Origin: Thiocapsa sp.
Lineage (GTDB): Bacteria > Pseudomonadota > Gammaproteobacteria > Chromatiales > Chromatiaceae
DNA: 64,000 nt
Reading direction: 5' to 3'
NCBI RefSeq assembly: GCF_018399035.1
Contig: NZ_CP073760.1
Coordinates: 5,662,339-5,726,338, forward strand
Position 1 is the stretch's first letter, and the number at the start of each line of letters is the position of its first letter. The notes beneath the pieces were generated by a model, which worked only from the letters and a program-made list of their open reading frames with translations, was not told the DNA's origin and searched no databases. Made by a program: the position numbers and the translations under genes. Shown piece by piece: positions 24,617-32,792 of the stretch.

Positions 24617-26686
24617 TCACTCGATCAGCGCCTTGAGCAACGCATCCCTGGCGTCGGAGTAGAACACCACGGTGACGCGCGTGGCGATGTCGTCATCCAG
24701 CTCGATGAGCTGCTTGCGTGTGGTCACCGGCAGCAGGACCGTCTTTGCCCCCTTGTCCGCCGCAGCCTCGACTACGCTGACCACGTTGTAGACCGGCTCG
24801 ATGGACCCGCCCAGGTTCAGCCCGCCGACGACGATCAGTCCGCCCTTGAGGCTTTTCTCCAGCAGGGCCGAGCACAGCGCTAGCAAGGCCCCGACGCCTG
24901 TGGCGGTTCCGGACTTGCCGGCGTCGAAGGCGCGCATCTGGACCGAGAATTCATGGGCGCGCGGATCTCGGTCGCCCACCAGGTTCTTGGCTCGCGTATA
25001 GAGATTCTGCTCGGCACAGCGGACGCTCTCCTTGAAGGGCGCGGGCGGGGGCTGGTTGAGGATCTTCACCCCGGAGCCCGGCCCCTGGGTCACGTCCAAG
25101 CGATAGAGCCCGGGATGCTCGTCCAGCCCACCGGGGGAGAGGACCCAGATCTGTCCGGGCGGCAGCGGATCGTCCCCGATGCTGTCCTCGTTTTGCAGCT
25201 CCGGGGTGGAGACGAACTGTTCCACCCCGTCCAACCCCATCTGGAAGCTGAAGTGGGTGTTGCGGAACTCCGCGGAGCCGATCCGCTTCTGTTGCTCCTT
25301 GACGCGGCGGCGGCACTCCAGCGCCAGTCGGGCGGCCCATTCGATGGCGTGATCCGGGATCTCCTGCTCGGGCGTCCCGGCGCCTTCCGTGTTGGCGTAG
25401 GGGAACATCAGCTTCAATAGCCCGTTCATGGTCTTCTGGACCGCGTTGACATCGCGCCCGCTCAAGGCCCCGCCGAACTGGATGCGCCCCTGGAAGTTCT
25501 GCAAGCGCGAGGACGCCCGCAGGTGATTCCAGCAGGAGGACAGGAAGTCGCTCACCAGGCCGAAATGGTCGGTGAGCTGCTCGCGGTTGACCTTGGGGAT
25601 GTCCCAACCCGGCATGTAGGCGTGGATGCGGTCCATGAAGGCGGTGTCGTCGCGCATCTCCGGCGGCATGGGGCCGAACAGATGGCCGACGCGCTGCTGG
25701 TGGACAACATCCACCTCGAAGTTCCCGACCATGACGACGCTACCGAAGCCGCGGATACTCTCCTTGCCGCGGCTGAACTCGCCGGACTCCATGTAGCCCT
25801 TCATGATGTTGACCCCGTCCTTTTGGTCGAAGCTGATCCCCGAGACCTCGTCGAAGCAGACCACGTCGTACTGACACACCAGCCCCCTCTGACCGGTGCT
25901 GTTGTTGACGAACATGCGCGCCACCGACGCCTTGCCGCCCGAGACCAGGTGCGCGTAAGGCGACACCTGCTGGAACAGATGGCTCTTGCCGGTCCCGCGC
26001 GGCCCCAACTCCACCGCGTTGTAATTGTTCTCGACGAAGGGAACCATCCGCAGCAACATCACGTCGCGGGTTCGGGGTGTGAGGCTTTCGGGCTCCAGCC
26101 CGACGCTGCGCAAGAGGAATGCCTGCCACTGCTCGAAGCTGAAGGCGGCTCGCCCGCGGGCCAGGGTATCCAGCGCATCGCGTTTGGAGAGCTGGATCTC
26201 GCGCAGCGACTCGATGCCGAAGGGACGGCCGTTCTTCTCCTCGGCGATGCTCGGGTCGTAGCTCAGGTCGATCTCGGCATAGAAGCCGCCGGTGAGCATC
26301 CGCTCGTGGGTGTGCACCAGGGCATCGTCGATGCGGACATCTTTGATCCGCAGGCTCGGCAGCTCGGCCACGAAGCAATCGTTCTTGGCGTCCAGGCGTG
26401 CGGTGATGAGGTCGATCAGCTTGACGCGACCCTGCTCCTTTGCGCGGGCCTTGAACAACTCCTCCTCGCCCGCGCGCACCGTGCGGCTGGCGAGCTGGCG
26501 CTGCACGATGTCCAGCCCCTCCTGGATCTCCGCCTCGTCGGTGCTGGAGCAGTAGCGCCCGAGCAGGAACTCGCCCACATAGGTGGGCACCGGATACTGG
26601 CCTTTGAACCGGCGCACCAGGTCTTTGCGCACGACGAATCCGTCGAACGCCCGGGCGGCGAGCTGGTCGAGCGCGTCGAGCTGCAT
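24617..26686 (-). CDS. brxL: BREX protein BrxL, AAA+ Lon-like protease family
   Basis: BrxL is the last gene of type I BREX and is needed for phage defence. It combines an AAA+ core with a C-terminal Lon-protease-like domain and has been shown to form DNA-binding rings. The Walker A GPRGTGKSHLF lies near residue 225, with the Walker B VVCFDEVSGI after it. In the C-terminal domain, DAGKSGTATGVGALLA near 594 and KGAKTVLLP near 647 align with the Lon Ser and Lys positions, though the canonical PSAG serine loop is altered. N-terminal family sequence GEFLLGRYCSS is present. At 689 aa it is full length. It starts 3 bp after the pglZ stop. Confidence 0.94.
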   Translation of the reverse strand: MQLDALDQLAARAFDGFVVRKDLVRRFKGQYPVPTYVGEFLLGRYCSSTDEAEIQEGLDIVQRQLASRTVRAGEEELFKARAKEQGRVKLIDLITARLDAKNDCFVAELPSLRIKDVRIDDALVHTHERMLTGGFYAEIDLSYDPSIAEEKNGRPFGIESLREIQLSKRDALDTLARGRAAFSFEQWQAFLLRSVGLEPESLTPRTRDVMLLRMVPFVENNYNAVELGPRGTGKSHLFQQVSPYAHLVSGGKASVARMFVNNSTGQRGLVCQYDVVCFDEVSGISFDQKDGVNIMKGYMESGEFSRGKESIRGFGSVVMVGNFEVDVVHQQRVGHLFGPMPPEMRDDTAFMDRIHAYMPGWDIPKVNREQLTDHFGLVSDFLSSCWNHLRASSRLQNFQGRIQFGGALSGRDVNAVQKTMNGLLKLMFPYANTEGAGTPEQEIPDHAIEWAARLALECRRRVKEQQKRIGSAEFRNTHFSFQMGLDGVEQFVSTPELQNEDSIGDDPLPPGQIWVLSPGGLDEHPGLYRLDVTQGPGSGVKILNQPPPAPFKESVRCAEQNLYTRAKNLVGDRDPRAHEFSVQMRAFDAGKSGTATGVGALLALCSALLEKSLKGGLIVVGGLNLGGSIEPVYNVVSVVEAAADKGAKTVLLPVTTRKQLIELDDDIATRVTVVFYSDARDALLKALIE

Positions 26687-26689
26687 GGA

Positions 26690-28999
26690 TCAATCCCCTC
26701 CGATGGTCACGAGCTGCTTGGCCACTACCTGCCCGTCGCGCAGGACCACGAGCACGGCCTTCTCCCCCTCGTTCCGGTCGTCCGTGACCAACACGGCTGC
26801 GGCACCATCCACGTCCGGCGGCTGCATCCGCCGCTCCGGATCGAGCAGGCTCGATGCCGCGTTCGCCGGCTGCGTGCGGATGTCGAGGAGGGTCCCCGCG
26901 AATCCGCCCTGTAACTGCACCCGCAACCGCATGCCTTTCCACTCGGCGCTCAGAACCGCGACAGCCGCCGGGCCGGCCGGCCCGTCGGCCGTGACGGTCA
27001 GTGTCGGGGTCAACGCCTCCTGCAGGCTGAGACCCCCGTGCGCATATTCGATACCGAGCTTGAACGCCGAGACTCCCGGGGCGTAGACCACCGAGTGGCC
27101 GCCGCCCCAGAACCAGGGCAGTTCCGGGAACCCATGCTGAGCGCCGGGCTGGGGCACGGCACAGCGTGACCAGCGCGATTGGGTCAGATGTGCCGGCAGG
27201 TCCGCCTTGGGTAATCCGCCCGGCAGTAGGAGCCACCCATGGTCCGTCACCAGGACGGCGCGTTGCCAACCGGCCGCGAGCAGCTCGCGCACCCGCAAGG
27301 CCACCGCCCGCAGCTCCTCATCGAGTCGCCAAGCCAGACGCGCCCCCTGGGCATGCCCGTCATGGTCGAAGGTCCCGATCTCGGTCCAGGCGGCGCCGCT
27401 CGGATCCCCGGTGGACGCCGTCTCCAGCCAGGACCACCCATGGTTCGCCAGCAGGGTGCGAAAGGTCTGAGTCGTCAGGTTCTTGCCGGTCTCGGTGCGC
27501 TGTGGCTCGAACCCCTCCGGCAGACTGTTGCCGATCAAGGTCTCTGCCAGCGGGCGCCACGCCGGCTTGGCCGTCGCCGTCACGGTGGGCAGGGCAGTCC
27601 AGCGGGTGACGGTCTCCACGGAGAGTCCGTCCGCCCGGAGTCGCCGGGCCAGATCCAGGCCCAAGTCGCAACGCAGACCATCCACGAACACCATGACCGT
27701 CCCCGGGGTCGACTCGAACAAGGGACTTTGGGCTGGGTTGGCCATCGGGTAGCTCAGGCCCCAACCCTGAACCTGCTCCGCGAGGCCGGCCAGCCACGGA
27801 AGATACACGGCGCGCAGCGCCGCCGTGACGGCATCCAGGTCCGGAGCATCGCGCACCGTCGCATACGCGCGCCAGGCGGCGGCATCCACTGCCCAGCCGC
27901 GCTCCTGGTAGGCTGCGGACAACGCCTCCCAATCGTTGCCGCCGACTCCCGCGGAGATCCCCTCCGCCAGGATCTTCAACTGCACGACGGACCGAGCCAG
28001 CGGCGCCTCGCCCAGATCCGCCCACAAGGAATCGGCCCGCGAGGCATGCTGCCCGCACAGTTTTGTGAGCTGTGTGAGCGCCTCCGCCCTCGGACGATCC
28101 GCAAGCCCCAAGAGGCCGGCGCGCAGCGCGTCCTCCTGTTGACGGTTGGTGGCCGGCATCCGGTCGTTGGCGCCATCGAGCAAGTCTTTCGGATGCGCCA
28201 GGTCGAGCGCCTTGCGCACCCCGGCGAAGGCTTTGTGCGCCTGACAGTAGCGCGTCCAGACCTGATCCCAGATCCCGCCGCCCGCCACCAGCCGGTCCAC
28301 CGCGGTGATGATGCCGTCCTTGTCCGGGTTCAGACCGAAAGTCGGCTTGCACAGGGCCTTGAATCCGGCCCAGCGCTCGGTGGACCAGTCAGCATGGCTG
28401 CCGTCGCCGGTCGCCATCCACTCCAACAGCAGGCCCACCGGATCGCCGGCCGCGAGCCCATGCAGATCCGCCGCCTCCAGGCGCCGACCGACAAGGCTGG
28501 AGACCGGCGCGCGCAGGACCTGCGTCAGCTGGGCGCCAAGCGCGTCCAGGGTGGCGCGGTCACGGGCAAGATCAAGCCCAAGCCCGCCCTCCTTGGACGA
28601 CAGGAAGGCGGACGGCGTCCAGTCCTTTCCATTCTGCTGACTCCAGAACTGACCTTGGAACTGAAGCGCGAACAGATGCCGCGCGGCCTCCGGGAACCCG
28701 GCGGCGCCCCGAAAGGCATACCGCGCCACACCCGGCAGATAGACCACCGGCGCGTGCTCCCAAGTGCCACGCGCAAGCCGGTAACGCAGCCAGGTGGAGG
28801 GGCCGGTGCGCGCGTCGGCGATCTCCGGTGCCAGCACCAGCAATTCCGGCATCGCGTCCTGCAGCAGCGGGATGGCTCGGGACCACAGGCCCTCCCCATC
28901 CGTCCACAGCACTACGGCGGGCGCAGCCAGGTCGTGGCGGTTGTAGATCGCCGCCGCGCGGAGTCGGTCGATCAGTAGCTCAAGGATGGTCGTGCTCAT
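26690..28999 (-). CDS. pglZ: BREX phosphatase-like protein PglZ
   Basis: PglZ is a core protein of BREX and phage growth limitation systems, with an alkaline-phosphatase-like fold. Metal-site motifs VMVFVDGLRCDLGLDLA near residue 436 and LVTDHGWLLLP near 580 are clear. GGGHSVVYAPGVSAFKLG follows near 640, then a C-terminal beta domain. The start MSTTILELLIDRLRAAAI overlaps the vapC stop as ATGA, so its translation should be coupled to that toxin gene. A second, decayed copy of the same 18-codon start lies at 29759-29812. The gene itself (769 aa) is intact. Confidence 0.94.
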   Translation of the reverse strand: MSTTILELLIDRLRAAAIYNRHDLAAPAVVLWTDGEGLWSRAIPLLQDAMPELLVLAPEIADARTGPSTWLRYRLARGTWEHAPVVYLPGVARYAFRGAAGFPEAARHLFALQFQGQFWSQQNGKDWTPSAFLSSKEGGLGLDLARDRATLDALGAQLTQVLRAPVSSLVGRRLEAADLHGLAAGDPVGLLLEWMATGDGSHADWSTERWAGFKALCKPTFGLNPDKDGIITAVDRLVAGGGIWDQVWTRYCQAHKAFAGVRKALDLAHPKDLLDGANDRMPATNRQQEDALRAGLLGLADRPRAEALTQLTKLCGQHASRADSLWADLGEAPLARSVVQLKILAEGISAGVGGNDWEALSAAYQERGWAVDAAAWRAYATVRDAPDLDAVTAALRAVYLPWLAGLAEQVQGWGLSYPMANPAQSPLFESTPGTVMVFVDGLRCDLGLDLARRLRADGLSVETVTRWTALPTVTATAKPAWRPLAETLIGNSLPEGFEPQRTETGKNLTTQTFRTLLANHGWSWLETASTGDPSGAAWTEIGTFDHDGHAQGARLAWRLDEELRAVALRVRELLAAGWQRAVLVTDHGWLLLPGGLPKADLPAHLTQSRWSRCAVPQPGAQHGFPELPWFWGGGHSVVYAPGVSAFKLGIEYAHGGLSLQEALTPTLTVTADGPAGPAAVAVLSAEWKGMRLRVQLQGGFAGTLLDIRTQPANAASSLLDPERRMQPPDVDGAAAVLVTDDRNEGEKAVLVVLRDGQVVAKQLVTIGGD

Positions 29000-29451
29000 G
29001 ATCGGTCTCGGTGCGATTCGATCTTGCCGTGCCCGGCGTTCCAGTTGCACAGGTGGATGATACCCGGCAGGGCACGCGCTTTGCGGTGGTAGCGGTCATC
29101 GGCTGTGATGAGGCAACCTTCGTACTCCAGCGCGGTCGCGTGATAAAGGGTATCGAACAGATGATGATCAAGGTCGATCGCCAACGCGCAGGCGCGCGCC
29201 AAGGTCGAGGGACTGCTCCGGGTCGGCAGACCCAACGCATCGAGCAGGGCAAGATCCCGTTGGGCACGCTCGGGTGTCTGGCGTGCCAGCACGGCGCCGA
29301 CCTCAATGATCCAATGCGGCGGCTGCACAACCTCGATATCCCCTGCGACGACTCCCGCCATCAGCTCGGTTGCAAGCGCCGTATAGCGTTCGTTTTCGGG
29401 ATCATCAAACAGCCACTTGACGACCACGCTGGCATCGATGACCAATGTCAC
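28996..29451 (-). CDS. vapC: PIN-domain toxin, VapC type
   Basis: The 151-aa protein is a PIN-domain ribonuclease. The acidic metal-binding residues are Asp6 in VIDASVVVKW, a Glu in IIEVGAVLAR, Asp in HHLFDTLYHATAL and Asp in ITADDRYH. VapC toxins cut tRNA or rRNA when not bound by VapB. It overlaps its antitoxin gene by 4 nt and the pglZ start by 4 nt (ATGA), an unusual link from a toxin gene into a BREX core gene. The protein seems complete; the final residues (GKIESHRDRS) extend past the PIN fold. Confidence 0.9.
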   Translation of the reverse strand: MTLVIDASVVVKWLFDDPENERYTALATELMAGVVAGDIEVVQPPHWIIEVGAVLARQTPERAQRDLALLDALGLPTRSSPSTLARACALAIDLDHHLFDTLYHATALEYEGCLITADDRYHRKARALPGIIHLCNWNAGHGKIESHRDRS

Positions 29452-29681
29452 GGGCGCCCATGCTCACGCGCTTGGTGCAACTGGGCGTTGGTCAACGCGG
29501 GTCGCTCCGCCCGGCCCGCTGTCAGCTCCCGGAACACGGCTTCACGCTTGCGTTGCTGCTCGGCTTCGGCGACGGCCTGCTGCATCAATCGGGCAATCAC
29601 GGCGCTCTTGTTGCGACCCGAAAATTCCCGGTTGAAGGCGTCCTTGATCTCGTCCGGGACGCTGAAGTTCATGGTTGCCAT
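29448..29681 (-). CDS. vapB: Ribbon-helix-helix antitoxin, VapB/CopG type
   Basis: This 77-aa protein begins with a ribbon-helix-helix fold: the strand TMNFSVPDEIK, then AFNREFSGRNKSAVIARLM with the typical NKS turn. The C-terminal half is a charged helix (AEAEQQRKREAVFREL) expected to wrap the PIN toxin. I start at MATMNF because AGGAA lies 7 nt upstream; an ATG two codons earlier has no spacing. RHH antitoxins repress their own promoter, so it could also influence vapC-pglZ-brxL transcription. Confidence 0.88.
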   Translation of the reverse strand: MATMNFSVPDEIKDAFNREFSGRNKSAVIARLMQQAVAEAEQQRKREAVFRELTAGRAERPALTNAQLHQAREHGRP

Positions 29682-29683
29682 GA

Positions 29684-29812
29684 TCATTTCCTGGATGTTG
29701 AAGATTTCAACAATTCTAGCAGCCGGCGAGCCGCGACGCAGGATCTGACGGCCCGCTTGATCGCCGCAGCGCGGAGTCGGTCGATGACCTGCTCAAGTAC
29801 GGTTGTTGACAT
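29684..29812 (-). pseudogene. Decayed second pglZ 5' end
   Basis: The ATG at 29812 starts MSTTVLEQVIDRLRAAAI, while the intact pglZ starts MSTTILELLIDRLRAAAI. The match covers 18 codons (29759-29812) and then stops; the frame continues with unrelated residues to a stop before vapB. Several codons differ silently (Ser TCA against AGC, Thr ACA against ACG), so it is an old duplicate or a remnant of a different pglZ allele, not a fresh copy. VapBC lies exactly between the fossil start and the real one. Confidence 0.75.
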
Positions 29813-29846
29813 GATTCGGATGTTTAGGGGCGTCCCGCCCCGGCGA

Positions 29847-30218
29847 TCAGCGAGGCGGGACGCTCGCCGCTTGTCGCAGGGACTTGTAGTCGTAGTCGGG
29901 GTCGAGCTGCACCTTGCCGAACAGATCGGCGATGTCGCACTGTTTCGTTGATGCATCGGACAGCCCGACTAACTCGCCCCGACGAGACTGCAAATCCAGG
30001 ACGAAAGCGATACAGGCGTCAATGTCTGCCGGCTCCAGCGATGGGTACTGGCGCAGAATCTCTTCCGGAGATTCACCGGCGCTCAGAAAACCGATGATGG
30101 TCTCGACGGTGATCCGCAGGCCGCGGATCGTCGGGCGCCCGTTGCAGAGATCCGGATGGACGGTAATGCAAGCATCCGTGTCTTTGGACCCCATGCCGTT
30201 CTCGTCCGCTGCCTTCAT
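29847..30218 (-). CDS. DUF433 antitoxin-like protein
   Basis: This 123-aa protein carries a DUF433 domain (VHPDLCNGRPTIRGLRITVE, then SAGESPEEILRQYPSLEPADI), a helix-turn-helix-like fold usually found as the antitoxin of a PIN-like DUF5615 toxin. After it comes an acidic tail, DLFGKVQLDPDYDYKSLRQ, resembling the toxin-neutralising tails of VapB-type antitoxins. GGAGG 8 nt upstream fixes the ATG. No DUF5615 toxin gene is adjacent; the next gene downstream is the decayed pglZ start and then VapBC. It may be an orphan or regulate the operon. Confidence 0.8.
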   Translation of the reverse strand: MKAADENGMGSKDTDACITVHPDLCNGRPTIRGLRITVETIIGFLSAGESPEEILRQYPSLEPADIDACIAFVLDLQSRRGELVGLSDASTKQCDIADLFGKVQLDPDYDYKSLRQAASVPPR

Positions 30219-30364
30219 CGCGAAACCTCCAGATGTGCCAGTTGTGATCGGCGACTCGAAGTGTTTTCAGTTTTGCTCTTTATTTCCTGGTGTCGGACGA
30301 CCTTCGGCGGTCTGTGCGATCATTCTTCCACCGCGATCCGTCCAGCGATCACGAGGTCGCCGAC

Positions 30365-30571
30365 ATGTCGAAATCACTACTCGAAACTAACCCTTACCTG
30401 CGCGATCCCGCGACACGGCGCGCCGGGTTGCGGGTTTCTGCGGCCAGCTCCTCGGCGGTCGAGGGCATCTACCGGCCATTCTCAAAGGCAGACCCCGCAA
30501 GGAAAGTCGACATCGAGAATATGAAGCTCTACGACCAACGCCGCACTGCGTCGGGCCGCCGACCAAACTAG
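30365..30571 (+). CDS. Small hypothetical protein on the opposite strand within the BREX island
   Basis: This 68-aa frame starts at an ATG with GAGG 8 nt upstream. It begins SLLETNPYLRDPATRRAGL, a pattern I recall from small uncharacterised proteins near toxin-antitoxin loci, and has SSAVEG, which fits the Fic-inhibitor pattern [S/T]xxxE[G/N]. The C-terminal half is basic. It is the only plus-strand gene in the island, divergent from the DUF433 gene and overlapping the ariB end by 4 nt. No fic gene is visible in the window. Function unknown; an antitoxin or regulator is a guess. Confidence 0.6.
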   Translation: MSKSLLETNPYLRDPATRRAGLRVSAASSSAVEGIYRPFSKADPARKVDIENMKLYDQRRTASGRRPN

Positions 30572-31413
30572 AGCACCAGATAAGGCGTGTTCGCCTGCTC
30601 CCAGCCGCGTATCGCGGCGCCGAAATGGCCGCCGTGGAGCTGTTGATCGTCGAAAGCGCTGCGCAGCATGGCCGCGATGTCGTCTACGCCCTTGCTTGAC
30701 TTGAGACTACCCAGCATCCGCATCAGGCCGATACGCAGGATGCTCACCAAGTCGTGACCTTGGCAGACTAACCAAGGATCAGCGACCGGGAGCGTTTCCA
30801 ATGCCGCACGCAGATCGCCGATGGATGGGACCGCGCCGGTCTCTACCGCTGCAGCATGTAGCTCGTTCCGCAAGACCAACCAGGTCTCGCGTTTCAGAAA
30901 ACGTTCTGGTCCGAGCTTTTCAAACGGGATCTCCCAGCCCCGGTGCTGCGCCACCCAACGCAGCCGGCCGAACTCCAGTCCGCGCTCCAGGATGGCACCC
31001 CGAATCGATTGACCTTGGCGATCTTCCAGCTCACGGATCTTCGCCATAGTGCCAAGCTCCGCCAGAACGCGCTCCAAAGCAGGGGATCGAATCAACGTGC
31101 ACTCCAAATCGTGGGTGTCCGTAGCGATCAGATTAGGCGACGGGCGGGGGCGCCCCGTCAGAACGTCGAAATCATCGTCCACGACACCGAGCGCGCCGCG
31201 GAAGCGGGACCTGTCCAAGCGGGCGATTGCGCCCTCTACGTTCGGCTTGCCATTGCCGATGACGAGCTCACACTGACCGGGCGCAACCCTCGGACTCCAG
31301 AACTTGTGGTCGTCCTCGCCCTCGACGATCAAAAAGCTGCCGCCATGGAGTTGGCGCGTCATGATCACCTCGGTGGCGACGATACCGGCATCCTTGTGGC
31401 CGAGCAGCGTCAT
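30568..31413 (-). CDS. ariB: PARIS nuclease-effector AriB (DUF4435, Toprim-like)
   Basis: AriB is the effector of the PARIS anti-phage system: a DUF4435/Toprim nuclease held inactive by AriA and released when the phage anti-restriction protein Ocr is sensed, after which it cleaves host tRNA. The Toprim glutamate is Glu31 in FLIVEGEDDHKFW, and the acidic motif GVVDDDFD lies near residues 75-82. ATDTHDLECTLI is the following conserved block. The 281-aa length fits. It overlaps ariA as ATGA. GC content is lower than in brxB or brxC. Confidence 0.88.
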   Translation of the reverse strand: MTLLGHKDAGIVATEVIMTRQLHGGSFLIVEGEDDHKFWSPRVAPGQCELVIGNGKPNVEGAIARLDRSRFRGALGVVDDDFDVLTGRPRPSPNLIATDTHDLECTLIRSPALERVLAELGTMAKIRELEDRQGQSIRGAILERGLEFGRLRWVAQHRGWEIPFEKLGPERFLKRETWLVLRNELHAAAVETGAVPSIGDLRAALETLPVADPWLVCQGHDLVSILRIGLMRMLGSLKSSKGVDDIAAMLRSAFDDQQLHGGHFGAAIRGWEQANTPYLVL

Positions 31414-32792
31414 ACCAGCTCCGCGTCTAATCCGATCATGAGGTCCGATCGATCACCCACGATAAAGGGCGAATGGGTCGCCATCAGGACATCGAATTCG
31501 GCGGTCGCAACGATTTCCAGGAGGTCCGGCAAGAAGCGTTTCTGCCAGGCGACATGCAATGAGAGCTCAGGCTCGTCAATCAGGACCAGGGTATTCTGGC
31601 GCACCCGAAACAAGAGATCGTAAATCAACACCAACTCATGCTGCTCACCTGACGACAGTGCGTCAAGCTCCAGTGGTCTACCCTTTTCGCTTTCCGCGAC
31701 GAGCCCGAACTCACGGTCGATGCGAATCTGCTTGTGGTGGAACTTTTGGTTCACCTTGTCCAGCAAGAGCCGTGTCCTGCGGGCAAGATCATCCAATTCG
31801 GACAGCTTGCATTCCGTATCTTCGACGTAGAGCGCCATGACGCTCAACTGGGTCGGCTCAAGCGTATCCAACGCCGCGGTGTCGAACGGATGGCTGTCCA
31901 GCTTATCCAGTAAGCCGATACTCTTCAAACCATTGCGGCGCTCATCTAGCTTCTCCATGCGCTCCTTGAGGGCATCCGGAGGTAGAGTCGCTGCCCGATT
32001 GGTAAGAAGCCGCTGCGGGAATGATTGATCAAGGGTCTGCGACTGTTGGCCATAACGGGCCATTGTATCGTTGATCTTTGACTTGAGGTCGCGTGCATAA
32101 TCCAAGACAGTCGCGAGTGTTCGCGGGCTTGGACGATAGTTCCGAGGGCTTTCGGGATCGATACGCAACAACCGCTGTGCGGCGATGAAATGAACCTTGA
32201 CCTTGTCACGCAGCTCCTTTAGCCATTCAGGATCAGTAGCGCGTCTCGTCAGTCCGAGGCTTGCGGGCAATTCATCCGAGTAACGTGCAACGATCTCTTC
32301 CGCCGGCAATAAGACAGCCCCGTCTCGTTCATCGATCCATGTCTCGTCTCCGTAGCGATGTACCCATGGGAATCGGGTTGCGATGGCGTCCGCCAGGGTC
32401 GCCATGTCTTGGTTGGCAGGGACCTCATAGCAATCGATCTCTTTTCCGTCACGAATGAGCTTCAGGCTCAGCATCCGCGGCGGCTGCCGATGTCGCCTTC
32501 TCGCCGCCTTCGATGGCTTTGCGGGAGATGGCGCTGCCAGTGTCAAATCAACCTGCCTGTCGTCGGTCAGTTCCAAGGTGAAGCGACGGAATGGGATCCG
32601 TTGGAATAGGCTGAGTCTTCCTTCAAGCAAAGCGCTGCTCATGCGCAACAGCATGGTCTTTCCGACACCATTCGGGCCATGCAGTATCGTGACGCGCTCG
32701 TCGAGCTTCAGATCGACTCGGTGATCGAATAGCTCGAAGAGTCCTTCCACCCGGATACTCTTGACTCGCAGCAGTGGCTCGGATTCTGTCAT
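31410..32792 (-). CDS. ariA: PARIS ATPase AriA (ABC-type AAA_15/AAA_21)
   Basis: AriA is the sensor ATPase of PARIS and forms a propeller-shaped hexamer binding AriB. The 460-aa protein has Walker A GPNGVGKT at residues 39-46, an ABC-like signature LSSGEQHELVLIYDLLF near 376, Walker B LVLIDEPELSLH near 404 and the H-loop ATHSPF near 437. The middle is an alpha-helical coiled coil, as in OLD/RecF-type ATPases. Its ATG overlaps the pglX stop as ATGA, so translation is coupled to the BREX methyltransferase. Lower GC than the flanking BREX genes suggests separate acquisition. Confidence 0.9.
   Translation of the reverse strand: MTESEPLLRVKSIRVEGLFELFDHRVDLKLDERVTILHGPNGVGKTMLLRMSSALLEGRLSLFQRIPFRRFTLELTDDRQVDLTLAAPSPAKPSKAARRRHRQPPRMLSLKLIRDGKEIDCYEVPANQDMATLADAIATRFPWVHRYGDETWIDERDGAVLLPAEEIVARYSDELPASLGLTRRATDPEWLKELRDKVKVHFIAAQRLLRIDPESPRNYRPSPRTLATVLDYARDLKSKINDTMARYGQQSQTLDQSFPQRLLTNRAATLPPDALKERMEKLDERRNGLKSIGLLDKLDSHPFDTAALDTLEPTQLSVMALYVEDTECKLSELDDLARRTRLLLDKVNQKFHHKQIRIDREFGLVAESEKGRPLELDALSSGEQHELVLIYDLLFRVRQNTLVLIDEPELSLHVAWQKRFLPDLLEIVATAEFDVLMATHSPFIVGDRSDLMIGLDAELV

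Noticed and set aside
29831..29862. A terminator after the DUF433 gene
   Set aside because: A CGTCCCGCC/GGCGGGACG stem is present, but it overlaps the gene's last codons and has no T-run after it on the minus strand.
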